This document shows, in pieces, positions 25,948-33,667 of a DNA stretch of 64,000 nucleotides. The stretch covers positions 50,040 through 114,039 of the forward strand of contig NZ_JAUYEY010000046.1 in NCBI RefSeq assembly GCF_030689685.1. Reading direction: 5' to 3'. Below the pieces are notes generated by a model, which made no database searches, was not told the origin of the DNA, and saw only the letters and a program-made list of their open reading frames with translations. The stretch comes from Polaromonas sp. (lineage in GTDB: Bacteria > Pseudomonadota > Gammaproteobacteria > Burkholderiales > Burkholderiaceae_C). The translations under genes and the position numbers were made by a program. Every line of letters begins with the position of its first letter. Within the stretch, counting starts at the first letter, position 1.

Positions 25948-26624
25948 GGTGTTGCTCGGCGTTCCAGAACGTAGCCCACGCCACGGACGGTGTGAATCAA
26001 TTTTTCATCAAAAGGATCGTCGATCTTGGCGCGGAGGCGCCGGATTGCCACCTCGACGACGTTGGTGTCTGAGTCGAAATGGATGTCCCAGACCAAAGAC
26101 GCAATTTGTGTTCTAGACAGTACCTCTCCCGTCCTCTGGGCTAGCAGAGTTAGCAGGGCAAACTCTTTGGCCGATAGGTCAATACGCTGGCCAGCCCGGG
26201 TTGCGCGGTGACGTATCGGGTCGATCTCTAGGTCGGCCGTGCGGAGCACCTGCTCCACTGCTGCGGGTTGGCCGCGTTTAAGCAGAGCCTTCACCCTGGC
26301 GAGCAACTCCGGAAACTGAAAGGGTTTAACCAGGTAATCGTCGGCACCGAGGTTGAAGCCGCGCACCTTGTCGTCGGTATTGCTGCGGGCGGTGAGCATG
26401 AGCACGGGGACCTGCCTGAAGGTACGCAAGGCCGAAAGAACGGCAAACCCATCAATGCCCGGCAGCATGACATCCAGGACCACCAGGTCATGGTCGCCGT
26501 TCGTGGCTGCATGCAGCCCGTCCGTGCCGTTGTGGGCCACTTCAACCGCGTAACCGTTTTCCGTCAGACCTTTGCGCAGGTAGTCGGCAGCCTTGGGCTC
26601 ATCTTCAATCACCAGAATTTTCAA
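25944..26624 (-). CDS. OmpR-family response regulator (CusR/CopR-like), second pair
   Basis: A 226-residue regulator: IEDE pocket, D51 in [21 protein letters not shown], and the DNA-binding domain ending [13 protein letters not shown]. Partner of the downstream kinase. A degenerate CopR-type box lies 18-35 bp upstream, so it may autoregulate. The divergent exported-protein and CusF genes at 26781 and 27210 are likely targets. Confidence 0.92.
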   Translation of the reverse strand: MKILVIEDEPKAADYLRKGLTENGYAVEVAHNGTDGLHAATNGDHDLVVLDVMLPGIDGFAVLSALRTFRQVPVLMLTARSNTDDKVRGFNLGADDYLVKPFQFPELLARVKALLKRGQPAAVEQVLRTADLEIDPIRHRATRAGQRIDLSAKEFALLTLLAQRTGEVLSRTQIASLVWDIHFDSDTNVVEVAIRRLRAKIDDPFDEKLIHTVRGVGYVLERRATP

Positions 26625-26641
26625 AATAAGCCTTGATCTTT

Positions 26642-26659
26642 CATAACGGATTCGTAATC
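26642..26659 (-). promoter_or_regulatory. CopR-type box upstream of the second regulator
   Basis: Read on the minus strand: GATTACG-AATC-CGTTATG. It shares the first half-site (6 of 7) and the exact AATC spacer with the perfect palindrome at 17112-17129. The second half-site matches 4 of 7. Placed immediately upstream of the regulator start, in the divergent intergenic region. Confidence 0.45.
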
Positions 26660-26697
26660 TGCGGGTCAGGGTGGCGTCGCAGCTGGTTTTCTACATT

Positions 26698-26732
26698 AAC
26701 AACTGTGATGCAGAGGTTGCATCGCAGTTGTT
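26698..26732. repeat. Long inverted repeat in the divergent intergenic region
   Basis: Fifteen-base arms (26698-26712 and 26718-26732) with a 5-base centre; 14 of 15 are Watson-Crick and one is G-T. Core arms AACTGTGATGCA / TGCATCGCAGTT. No T-run follows on either strand, so it is not a typical terminator. It lies 49 bp before the gene at 26781, where it may be an operator or a leader RNA hairpin. Confidence 0.55.
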
Positions 26733-26780
26733 CCAGATGTTGGGACAGCACCTTGCAAAGCGTAATCAAAGGAGTTAATC

Positions 26781-27140
26781 ATGATGTTCCGTAAAACTGT
26801 ATTTGCACTTGCCCTGGCGGGTGCTGTTCTCCCCGCTGCTTTTGCCAGCTCTGGCAGCACTTGGGCCGGCGCGGATGACAGTATCCATATCGAGCCGCAG
26901 CAAAGCCAAAGCGACACAAGTCGCGGTGACGGGAAGAAAGGCGCCACGATGGCTCAAAGGAATGCAGGGGCAGCAACGACCAGTGCCGACGGTGCGACCA
27001 ATACGTCGCCGCAGCACAGCTTTGGACTGCAGCGCGGCAGGCTGGTGCACACCGACGATTTGCCGCATAACAACGCCAAGCCTGACTTTGTCACGCCAGA
27101 CCTCAGGCAAGACCTGTTTTCTGAACGCCACGGCGCCTAA
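26781..27140 (+). CDS. Small exported protein of the copper region
   Basis: A 119-residue protein with signal peptide (MMFRKTVFALALAGAVLPAA) and a polar mature part (STWAGADDSIHIEPQQSQSD; LVHTDDLPHNN). AAAGGAG lies before the start; the second ATG at 26784 is equally possible. It weakly resembles small Burkholderiales exported proteins of the DUF4148 neighbourhood; no function is known. It is divergent from the CusR-like regulator and upstream of a CusF gene. Confidence 0.65.
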   Translation: MMFRKTVFALALAGAVLPAAFASSGSTWAGADDSIHIEPQQSQSDTSRGDGKKGATMAQRNAGAATTSADGATNTSPQHSFGLQRGRLVHTDDLPHNNAKPDFVTPDLRQDLFSERHGA

Positions 27141-27209
27141 ACCCGCCATGCGGGTGGGCCGGGTGCTCAACATCCGGCCCTTGTGGTCCCTATTTTCAAG
27201 GAGTTTTTG

Positions 27210-27566
27210 ATGAAATCCAAGATCAACTTTGTGCTGGCTGCTGCCATCTTCTGGACGAGTGGTACCGGGCTTGTCCTGGCGGCAATTGACACGCCCGCTG
27301 GCACTCCAAACAAAGCGGTAGCCACACCCGTTGCGGCCAGCGCTCAATGGACTGCCGGTGAAGTACGCAAGGTCGATACCGAGCAAGGCAGGCTGACCAT
27401 CAAGCACGAAGCGCTGCTTAATCTGGACATGCCTGGCATGACCATGGTGTTCAGGGTGCTCGACGACAAGCTCCTCCAGAACCTGAAACAAGGCGACAAA
27501 ATCATGTTTCGCGCCGAAAAGCTCGATGCAGGCTTTACGGTTGTCAAACTCGAACAAGCTAAATAA
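27210..27566 (+). CDS. CusF-like periplasmic copper-binding protein
   Basis: A 118-residue exported protein with signal peptide (INFVLAAAIFWTSGTGLVLA) and a CusF/CopK-like OB-fold: AGEVRKVDTEQGRLTIKHE, LDMPGMTMVFRV and QGDKIMFRAEKL. The His and two Met (KHE...MPGMTM) are the Cu(I)/Ag(I) ligands of CusF. The start at 27210 is preceded by AAGGAG. It may be the product of this short two-gene unit regulated by the adjacent CusRS-like pair. Confidence 0.9.
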   Translation: MKSKINFVLAAAIFWTSGTGLVLAAIDTPAGTPNKAVATPVAASAQWTAGEVRKVDTEQGRLTIKHEALLNLDMPGMTMVFRVLDDKLLQNLKQGDKIMFRAEKLDAGFTVVKLEQAK

Positions 27567-27640
27567 GTTGATCAATGACGGGAGCGCGGCTCCAGCTTCA
27601 GGCTCCCGCCGTTCTGGATGCTTCGTTTTCTCCTGGCGCA

Positions 27641-28104
27641 TCAATCCGCCCTGCGCAGACGCAGCGCATTGGCAATCACCGATGCAGAGCTGAGGCTCAT
27701 CGCTAGGAGCCTGGGCGGCAGAAGGAACGTCGGCTGCAAAGCGGCCGCGACGGTCCATTTTTCACCGGCTTTTTGCCCCATAGCTATGGCTATGAGGCTG
27801 CAAACCCGGCAAAAACTGTCCTCGCCGGGGCCACTTTTCGCTTCGACGCCTTCTGCCGCCCAGACTCCTAGCGCAGCGATCATCGGGGACAGCGGCCAAC
27901 CGGTGAAGGGATAAAGAAGACCTGCTGCATGTGGCACGCCCAAGGAGTTGTAGATAAAGGCATACCCCAGGTTTTGCTTCATGTTCGCGAGGGTTGCCTG
28001 CGACAGTTTCCTGGCCGTGGCAATACCGCGCAGATCACCTTTGACAAGGGTCACTTGGGCACTGTTCATGGCCACATCGGTCCCTGTTCCCATTGCGACT
28101 GTTC
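27641..28104 (-). pseudogene. Remnant of a copper P-type ATPase C-terminus, carrying a MITE
   Basis: The minus-strand frame encodes only the last part of a CopA-type ATPase: [20 protein letters not shown], then [26 protein letters not shown] and, after an insert, [19 protein letters not shown]. Everything upstream (metal site, phosphorylation and nucleotide domains) is missing; the sequence before 28104 is unrelated. The insert is the 161-bp element at 27707-27867 with its 4-bp duplication, 165 bp in total, which keeps the frame open. It lies at the end of the CusF-DUF411-cupredoxin operon, where an intact ATPase probably once stood. Confidence 0.82.
27707..27867. mobile_element. 161-bp MITE with terminal inverted repeats and CTAG target duplication
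   Basis: Terminal inverted repeats of 19 bases with one mismatch (left GAGCCTGGGCGGCAGAAGG; right arm, read from the other strand, GAGTCTGGGCGGCAGAAGG). It is flanked by CTAG on both sides (27703-27706, 27868-27871). Removing element plus one CTAG restores a continuous ATPase segment ([15 protein letters not shown]). The centre holds a perfect 12-bp palindrome CCATAGCTATGG (27778-27789). No transposase is encoded. The CTAG duplication is reminiscent of the IS5 subgroup, which could supply transposase in trans; that is inference. Confidence 0.85.
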
Positions 28105-28331
28105 CGCGTGCGCGCGGTGGCCATGCGCGTGATTGTTCAAGTCGTCCTTTTCCATGACGGATTTCTTTCGTGGGGTAGGACACGCGGACCGTCATTGACG
28201 TCCTCTGCGATACGTTGCAGGGGTCTAAATTCATGTCAAAAAGCTCGTTTGCCGGGGTCGATCACCGTCTCCCGTAGCCAGGAAGCCCAACTGATGCGGA
28301 CATCTTCCACCGCGAGTTTTCCCTGCAAGAT

Positions 28332-28682
28332 TTACTTTGCGGGTTGAATGTCCGTGACCACGAAGGTGCTGCCGGTTTTCTCAGCCTTGAAGCGCACCTT
28401 GTCGCCGGCTTTTGCTTTGTTCAGCAAGGCCGGGTCTTGGACCTGAAACACCATGGTCATGCCCGGCATGTCGAGGTTTTTGATTTCACCGTGTTTGATA
28501 GTGATTTTTTTATTGTCCATATCTACTTTGCGAATTTCGCCATCGGCCATGTCGGCGGGAGCCGCCATGGCGCTGTCCTTTTTGGTATCGCCCATGGTCG
28601 CAGGCGCCCCCGTGTGCGAGCTGGCGTACGCAGAGCCGGCCAGCATGGCAGCGAGGAGCAGCGCAGTGGGTACTTGTTTCAT
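28332..28682 (-). CDS. CusF-like periplasmic copper-binding protein
   Basis: A 116-residue exported protein: signal peptide (TALLLAAMLAGSAYA) and a CusF domain (ADGEIRKVDMDNKKITIKHG; NLDMPGMTMVFQV; FVVTDIQPAK). It is nearly identical over ~70 residues to the C-terminal module of the fusion at 16125-16901. It is expected to carry Cu(I)/Ag(I) in the periplasm, passing it to an RND adaptor or oxidase. It is the last intact gene of the minus-strand copper operon. Confidence 0.92.
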   Translation of the reverse strand: MKQVPTALLLAAMLAGSAYASSHTGAPATMGDTKKDSAMAAPADMADGEIRKVDMDNKKITIKHGEIKNLDMPGMTMVFQVQDPALLNKAKAGDKVRFKAEKTGSTFVVTDIQPAK

Positions 28683-28693
28683 GATGGTTTCTT

Positions 28694-29182
28694 TCAGGAC
28701 TGAGTGGACGTCGTGGACGTTTTTGAAGGATAGGATTGATAAATACGTGTGCTGCCGTCCTTCAGAACCAGCAACACGTCGTAGGGGTCTTTGCGCCCGC
28801 CGTAAATCGGCGCGTCCATGCCCGGCGAACCGACCGGCATGCCCGGCAAGGCCAGCCCCACAGCGCGGGGTTTTTCCTTGAGCAGGCGATGGATGTCGGA
28901 GGCCGGCACATGGCCTTCAATGACATAGCCGCTGATCGACGCGGTATGGCAGGAACCCAGCTTGTCCGGTATGCCGAGCCGCTTTCTGGCCGCCGCGTTG
29001 CCAATGTCATGGACTTTGACCTGAAAGCCACTGGCTTGCAGGTGGTCTACCCAGTCTTTGCAGCAGCCACAGTTCGGGTCTTTCCAGACCTCCACCTGCG
29101 GGCGTGGTTGTGCGATCACCACGGGCGCCAGCACGGCGCAGGTGAAGCCGGCCAGGGTCCTTAGAAGAAAACGTCTTTGCAT
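28694..29182 (-). CDS. DUF411 metal-binding exported protein
   Basis: A 162-residue protein with an Arg-rich, possibly Tat-type leader (MQRRFLLRTLAGFTCAVLAP) and a thioredoxin-like DUF411 domain: VWKDPNCGCCKDWVDHLQA with the CGCC motif, GSCHTASISGYVIEGHVPA and GMPVGSPGMD. DUF411 proteins (sometimes called CopG) occur in copper/silver clusters and are thought to bind Cu through the Cys pair and further Cys/Met. It lies 11 bp from each neighbour in the operon. Confidence 0.88.
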   Translation of the reverse strand: MQRRFLLRTLAGFTCAVLAPVVIAQPRPQVEVWKDPNCGCCKDWVDHLQASGFQVKVHDIGNAAARKRLGIPDKLGSCHTASISGYVIEGHVPASDIHRLLKEKPRAVGLALPGMPVGSPGMDAPIYGGRKDPYDVLLVLKDGSTRIYQSYPSKTSTTSTQS

Positions 29183-29193
29183 GCAACTTTCCT

Positions 29194-29688
29194 TTAACGC
29201 GAAGCGACATTGATCTTGCCAATCATGCCGGCCTGGTAATGGCCAGCGATCAGGCAGGCAAAATCAAAATTGCCGGGTTTGTTGAAGGTCCAAATGATCT
29301 CTCCGGTCTTGCCCGGTGCAACGTGCGCCATGTAGGGCTCTTCGTGCTCCATGCCGGGAAACTTGACCATCAGCGCCGCATGCTCGTCATTTTCTTTTTT
29401 GGTGCCGATCACCATCTCGTGCATGACCTGGCCCGTGTTCTTGATGACGAACCGGATGGTCTCGCCCTGTTTGACATCAAGATTGCCAGGAGTGAAACGC
29501 ATGTTGTCGCTCATGCCGACGGCGATGGTGCGCTTGACGGCTTTGGCATCGCCGGCAATACCCCACTCCTTTTGTTCTTTCTTGACGGGGCCGGTTTTTT
29601 TTGCATGTGCTTCTTCACCATGCGCAAAGGCGAGCGTACCGGTGCTGGCGATGAATGCAGCGACGAGGAGCGTTGTCAGTTTTTTCAT
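29194..29688 (-). CDS. Cupredoxin-domain copper-binding protein
   Basis: A 164-residue exported cupredoxin: signal peptide (TTLLVAAFIASTGTLAFA), a His-containing linker (HGEEAHAKK), then MRFTPGNLDVKQGETIRFVI, HEMVIGT and FDFACLIAGHYQAGM. The Cys-His-Met cluster near the C-terminus and the His of HEMV form a type 1-like copper site. It is the stand-alone counterpart of the N-terminal half of the fusion at 16125-16901. Co-oriented with Spy-like, oxidase and DUF411 genes. Confidence 0.9.
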   Translation of the reverse strand: MKKLTTLLVAAFIASTGTLAFAHGEEAHAKKTGPVKKEQKEWGIAGDAKAVKRTIAVGMSDNMRFTPGNLDVKQGETIRFVIKNTGQVMHEMVIGTKKENDEHAALMVKFPGMEHEEPYMAHVAPGKTGEIIWTFNKPGNFDFACLIAGHYQAGMIGKINVASR

Positions 29689-29715
29689 GGATATTTCCTT
29701 GTAGTGGGTAAATGC

Positions 29716-30324
29716 TCAGTGCTTGTGGGACGAAGGCGCGCCCGGTGCGACGCCAGCCGCCCCTGCGGTGTAGCCGCGCAGCTCGGCATAGCGACTGATC
29801 TGCTGCGGCGTCAGCAACGCGGTTTGCTGCAGGTGGGTCTGCAGATGACTGGTGCGCAGCGTGGCCTGCAACTGGGCGATGCGGTCGGTGTGGTTCTTCA
29901 GGCCGGATGGGGTGATTTGGCGGCTCGAGAAAGCCTGATCAAGCAAGCGCTCAGCCTCCACCAGTTCAGCACCGATACGTCGAGCGTCTGTCTTGTGGCG
30001 GTCCATCAGCTCCTGCGTGGCTTGCTGCTGCGCATCGCTGAGCGCCAGAGCTTGCGCCAGCTCCAGCGTGTGCGTGGGGCCGGGGTAGCCATTGAGCTCG
30101 GCAGCCTCCCCCAGCGCCATGCCTTTGCCGGCCAGCAAATCTTCAGTCTGCGTCGCCGACAGTGATTTGATGTCGCGCGGTTGCTGCCCGGCATAGGGGC
30201 TGGCTGGGAACGCGGGGGGGTGCCCGGCGCCATGCCCCGTTGAGGAATGTTGGGAAAAAGTGGCTGTAGCCCATGTCAATAGGGTGTAAGTAGCTATTAA
30301 TTTGATAGCATGTTGAGATTTCAT
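29716..30324 (-). CDS. Spy/CpxP-like periplasmic protein with repeat-derived signal peptide
   Basis: A 202-residue, mostly helical exported protein. Mature segments such as HTLELAQALALSDAQQQATQ, DRHKTDARRIGAELVEAERL and QQTALLTPQQISRYAELRGY (LTPQQ motif) suggest the Spy/CpxP/heavy-metal-sensor family, usually ATP-independent chaperones or metal buffers. The start at 30324 gives MKSQHAIKLIATYTLLTWAT. Residues 6-20, the hydrophobic core of the signal peptide, are encoded by copy B of an interspersed repeat (30263-30309). It lies 23 bp downstream of the oxidase stop. Confidence 0.8.
   Translation of the reverse strand: MKSQHAIKLIATYTLLTWATATFSQHSSTGHGAGHPPAFPASPYAGQQPRDIKSLSATQTEDLLAGKGMALGEAAELNGYPGPTHTLELAQALALSDAQQQATQELMDRHKTDARRIGAELVEAERLLDQAFSSRQITPSGLKNHTDRIAQLQATLRTSHLQTHLQQTALLTPQQISRYAELRGYTAGAAGVAPGAPSSHKH
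30263..30309 (+). repeat. Interspersed repeat, copy B (inside the Spy-like gene)
   Basis: Starts GGCTGTAGCCCATG and ends TTGATAGC. It aligns with copies at 33937-33991, 39314-39370, 59165-59219 and 62098-62153. Shared blocks are (G)CTGTAGCCC(A/T)TAT near the left and CAGCTAT followed by an A/T run and ATAGC on the right. Here it encodes AIKLIATYTLLTWAT of a signal peptide on the minus strand. Confidence 0.8.
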
Positions 30325-30347
30325 GAAAATCTTTCTTGGGTTCGTGA

Positions 30348-31772
30348 TCAATGCTTCATGCCGCCCATGCCACCCATCACCGGCTTGCGGACCTGGACTT
30401 CGACTTCCTTCATCGGCATGTTATGGGCTTTCATGGTCTGGCCGCCCTGAGCGGCAAAACGTGCTGGATTCGGTAGCGCTCCCGTCCATTCGTAGGCAAC
30501 TTCACCGGGCGGGTGTTTGTACCAGCCGGGGTCCTTGTAGTCGCCGGTCTTCTGATTCTTGCGCACCTTGACCACCGAGAACATGCCGCCCATCTCGACC
30601 GAGCCGAACGGGCCATCGCCGGTCATCATCTTGGCGGTGTTGTCGGGCAGGGGCATGTCCATCTCGGCCATGTCGGCCATGCCGCGTTCGCCCATCACCA
30701 TATAGTCGGGGATCACCTTGGTGATGTCACTGACGATCTTGCGGTGGTCCACGCCTATCATGGTCGGCACGTCGTGGCCCATGGCGTTCATGGTGTGGTG
30801 GCTTTTGTGGCAGTGAAAAGCCCAGTCGCCCTCCTCGTCGGCCAGAAACTCGATCTGCCGCATCTGCCCCACCGCCACGTCGGGGGTCACCTCGTACCAG
30901 CGCGTTGATTTCGGCGTGGGACCGCCGTCGGTGCCGGTGACCAGAAACTCATGCCCATGCAGATGAATCGGGTGGTTCGTCATGGTCAGGTTGCCCATGC
31001 GTATGCGCACCTTGTCGTTCTTTCGCACCACCAGCGGGTCAATGCCAGGGAAGACCCGACTGTTCCAACTCCAGAGGTTGAAGTTGAGCATGGTCATGAT
31101 CTTCGGCGTGTAGGCGCCGGGATCAATGTCATAGGCGTTGAGCAAAAAGACAAAGTCCCGGTCCACCTCGTCGATCAGCGGGTGTTTTGCCTTGGGGTGC
31201 GTGATCCAGAAACCCATCATGCCCATGGCCATCTGCACCATCTCGTCGGCGTGCGGGTGATACATGAAAGTGCCGGGACGTTTTGCCACAAACTCATAGA
31301 CAAAGGTTTTACCGACCGGAATGGCCGGCTGATTCAGCCCACCCACGCCGTCCATGCCGTTGGGCAGACGCTGGCCGTGCCAATGAATCGTGGTGTGCTC
31401 GGGCAGTTTGTTGGTGACAAAAATCCGCACCCGGTCGCCTTCAACCACCTCGATGGTCGGACCGGGCGACTGGCCGTTGTAGCCCCACAGATGCGCCTTG
31501 AAGCCGGACGCCATCTCGCGCACCACCGGCTCGGCCACCAGGTGAAATTCCTTGACGCCCTGGTTCATGCGCCAGGGCAGCGTCCCGCCGGTCAGCGTGA
31601 CGACCGGGTTGTAAGGGCGGCCTGTACTGGGCACCAGCGGCGCCATGGTGTCGGGTTTGGTCTGGATCATGGGCTCGGGCAAGGCGGCCATCGCCACCCT
31701 GCTGACCGCCGCAGCCGCAACGGCCGTCGTGATGGCTCCCGCGCCTGCGAGAAAATTTCTTCTGTTATTCAT
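30348..31772 (-). CDS. Multicopper oxidase, second type, Tat-exported
   Basis: A 474-residue oxidase with a twin-Arg leader (NNRRNFLAGAGAITTAVAAA). Copper ligands appear as HWHG (H130, H132), HPHAD (H172, H174), NHPIHLHG (267-272) and HCHKSHHTMNAM (H320, C321, H322, Met 331). Met-rich C-terminal stretches (MADMAEMDMPL; GGMGGMKH) may bind extra copper. It differs from the oxidase at 2620-4266 in its trinuclear-site context (HCHKSHH rather than HCHNLEH). It lies between a TolC-like and a Spy-like gene, so a role in periplasmic Cu(I) oxidation is likely. Confidence 0.92.
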   Translation of the reverse strand: MNNRRNFLAGAGAITTAVAAAAVSRVAMAALPEPMIQTKPDTMAPLVPSTGRPYNPVVTLTGGTLPWRMNQGVKEFHLVAEPVVREMASGFKAHLWGYNGQSPGPTIEVVEGDRVRIFVTNKLPEHTTIHWHGQRLPNGMDGVGGLNQPAIPVGKTFVYEFVAKRPGTFMYHPHADEMVQMAMGMMGFWITHPKAKHPLIDEVDRDFVFLLNAYDIDPGAYTPKIMTMLNFNLWSWNSRVFPGIDPLVVRKNDKVRIRMGNLTMTNHPIHLHGHEFLVTGTDGGPTPKSTRWYEVTPDVAVGQMRQIEFLADEEGDWAFHCHKSHHTMNAMGHDVPTMIGVDHRKIVSDITKVIPDYMVMGERGMADMAEMDMPLPDNTAKMMTGDGPFGSVEMGGMFSVVKVRKNQKTGDYKDPGWYKHPPGEVAYEWTGALPNPARFAAQGGQTMKAHNMPMKEVEVQVRKPVMGGMGGMKH

Positions 31773-31797
31773 GTGTGTGATCCGTTTGATTCTTGTT

Positions 31798-33216
31798 TCA
31801 GTGACCGGCTTCGGCGGCGGCACCGCCGCCAGCTATTGGCATGGCGCCCATGGGTGTCGGCTTGCCCGTCATCGAGGCGCTCAGCGCCGCGTCAGCCAGC
31901 CAGAACTGCTGGTAGGCGCTGATGGCCGCCTGCACGCTGGAGATCTGGTCGCGCGTATCCGCCAGCAGTTCAAACACACCGATCAGCATGCCGTTGTAGC
32001 GCAGCACGTTTTCTTCTGCCATGGTCTTGCGCAGTGGCACGATTTCATCGCGGTAATGCCGTGCCATGTCGTAGGCCGTGCGGTAGGCCGAATAACTTTC
32101 GCGCAATTGCGACGTGGCGCCGCGCACCGCGCCTTCATATCGACTGGCGGCCGCCAGCGACTGCGCGTTCATGGCGTCGCGCTGGGCCGAGCCCCAGTCG
32201 AATATTGGCAGACGGATGCCCAGCTCGAAGCCTCGTCTGGGCGTGCTGGTGCCGCGACTGTTGTCGAACACCGTGTCGCGGCGTATGCCCAGCTCCACAT
32301 CGACCAGGCTGTTGAGCAGGTTCAGGCCCTGTGACTTGCCGGCCACATCCAGCTGGTTGCGCGCCATTTGCACGTCCAGGCGTTGTTGCAGGGCGGCGGC
32401 ATTGATCACGCCTGTTGGTTTGGCCTCTTTCGGCAAGTCGGGCAGTCGCTCGGGCAGCTTCAGTTGCGCCGATTGCCCGTCAGTCAGTCCCAGCAAGCGA
32501 ATCAATTCCTCTCGCGCGGCGGTGGCGGCGTGCTGGCTGGAGGCCAGCTTGGCCGCGCTGTTGGCATAAAAGGACTGTTGCTGTGCGCGCTGCAACTTGG
32601 TGAAATTGCCAACTTGCTGCATGCGTTTGGCCAGCTCGGCGCTGGCTTGAGCGGTGGCGTTGATCTGTTCGGCATATTGCAGCGTCTGTTGGGCGGCCAC
32701 GGCGCGCACCCAGGCCTGGCGCACCTGAGTCACCTGCTCGACGACATTGGCGCTGAGCTGCGTCTTGGCAAGGGCGGTCTGGCTGCGCGAGATATCGAGA
32801 CGTCTGGGCAGCGTCATCAAGTCCAGCAGACCGAAAGACAACAGACGGCCCAGCTCCAGCTCATCGGCAAACCGTATGCGCTCAAAGCTGAACACCGGGT
32901 TGGCGATGCGGCCGGTCTGGTTGGCTGCGGCCAGATTGGCCCAGCTTTGCGCCAGCAAGGTCTGCAGCGCCGGGCTGTTGGCCAACGCCAGCTGTACCGC
33001 TTCGTCCTGGCTCAGAGGCTTGGTCAGCAGTTCGCTGCTCAGTTTGCTGCGGGCCTGCTGCTGCTGGTCGCTGCGGTTGAGCTCCAGCTTGCCCTGAGTG
33101 AAGGCGCTCTGCGTGGTGTTGGTGTCCTGGAGCGCCTGATCAAAGTTGACCGAGGCACAGCCGGCCAGCAGCAAGGTGGCGAGGGCAACGCTGCCCAGTC
33201 GAAAGAGCCTTTTCAT
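31798..33216 (-). CDS. TolC-family outer-membrane lipoprotein
   Basis: A 472-residue outer-membrane efflux protein. It has a lipobox (LATLLLAGCAS) and the two OEP repeats of the TolC fold, e.g. EAVQLALANSPALQTLLAQS and later AALQQRLDVQMARNQLDVAG. It is coupled by a 4-bp overlap to the small gene upstream and followed 25 bp on by the oxidase gene. No RND or adaptor gene lies in this operon; those are in the neighbouring unit at 34578-40686, which has its own TolC. Its partner is therefore uncertain. Confidence 0.9.
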   Translation of the reverse strand: MKRLFRLGSVALATLLLAGCASVNFDQALQDTNTTQSAFTQGKLELNRSDQQQQARSKLSSELLTKPLSQDEAVQLALANSPALQTLLAQSWANLAAANQTGRIANPVFSFERIRFADELELGRLLSFGLLDLMTLPRRLDISRSQTALAKTQLSANVVEQVTQVRQAWVRAVAAQQTLQYAEQINATAQASAELAKRMQQVGNFTKLQRAQQQSFYANSAAKLASSQHAATAAREELIRLLGLTDGQSAQLKLPERLPDLPKEAKPTGVINAAALQQRLDVQMARNQLDVAGKSQGLNLLNSLVDVELGIRRDTVFDNSRGTSTPRRGFELGIRLPIFDWGSAQRDAMNAQSLAAASRYEGAVRGATSQLRESYSAYRTAYDMARHYRDEIVPLRKTMAEENVLRYNGMLIGVFELLADTRDQISSVQAAISAYQQFWLADAALSASMTGKPTPMGAMPIAGGGAAAEAGH

Positions 33217-33545
33217 GGCTTGACCTGGGGTGGTTTGGCGTGTCCGGCCTGCGGATCGGACTTGCTGGCAGCGCTGGGGGGGGAGGGAAGCTGGGTTTGT
33301 TGCGCCTCTTTGGCATAAGCGCGCCAGCCGCCAATGCGGCCCACTGTGTCGTTGGCCTCTTTCCAGGAAGCGGTTTTTTCCTCGGTGTAAGGCCGGTAGC
33401 TTTCCAGCGCAGAGCGAAATTCGGCGGCCGCTGGTGCGACGACTGCGGGCGTCTGCCCGATCGCCGCGCCGGCCAGCGTCAACGACAGCCCAGCGGCCAC
33501 GCCGGTTAGCGCGGCGCGCGGTTTTGAAATCAAACGTAAGTTCAC
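33213..33545 (-). CDS. Small exported protein preceding the TolC gene
   Basis: A 110-residue protein with signal peptide (ALTGVAAGLSLTLAGAAIG) and a polar mature part (FRSALESYRPYTEEKTASWK; NDTVGRIGGWRAYAKEAQQ) ending in a Pro/Lys-rich tail. I do not recognise a named family, though the SWKEANDTVGRIGGWRAY phrase looks conserved. It is the first gene of the TolC-oxidase operon, overlapping TolC by 4 bp. Confidence 0.7.
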   Translation of the reverse strand: MNLRLISKPRAALTGVAAGLSLTLAGAAIGQTPAVVAPAAAEFRSALESYRPYTEEKTASWKEANDTVGRIGGWRAYAKEAQQTQLPSPPSAASKSDPQAGHAKPPQVKP

Positions 33546-33667
33546 AAAATTCTCCTGAAATACAAGCGGGGCGATGACGGGTATCGCGACAATCGGGGCG
33601 TCAATGGCGACGCAGGGCGTTTAAACCCGTGCCGGAGGCAAGTACAGGCCCAGTTGGGGCCTGAAAG

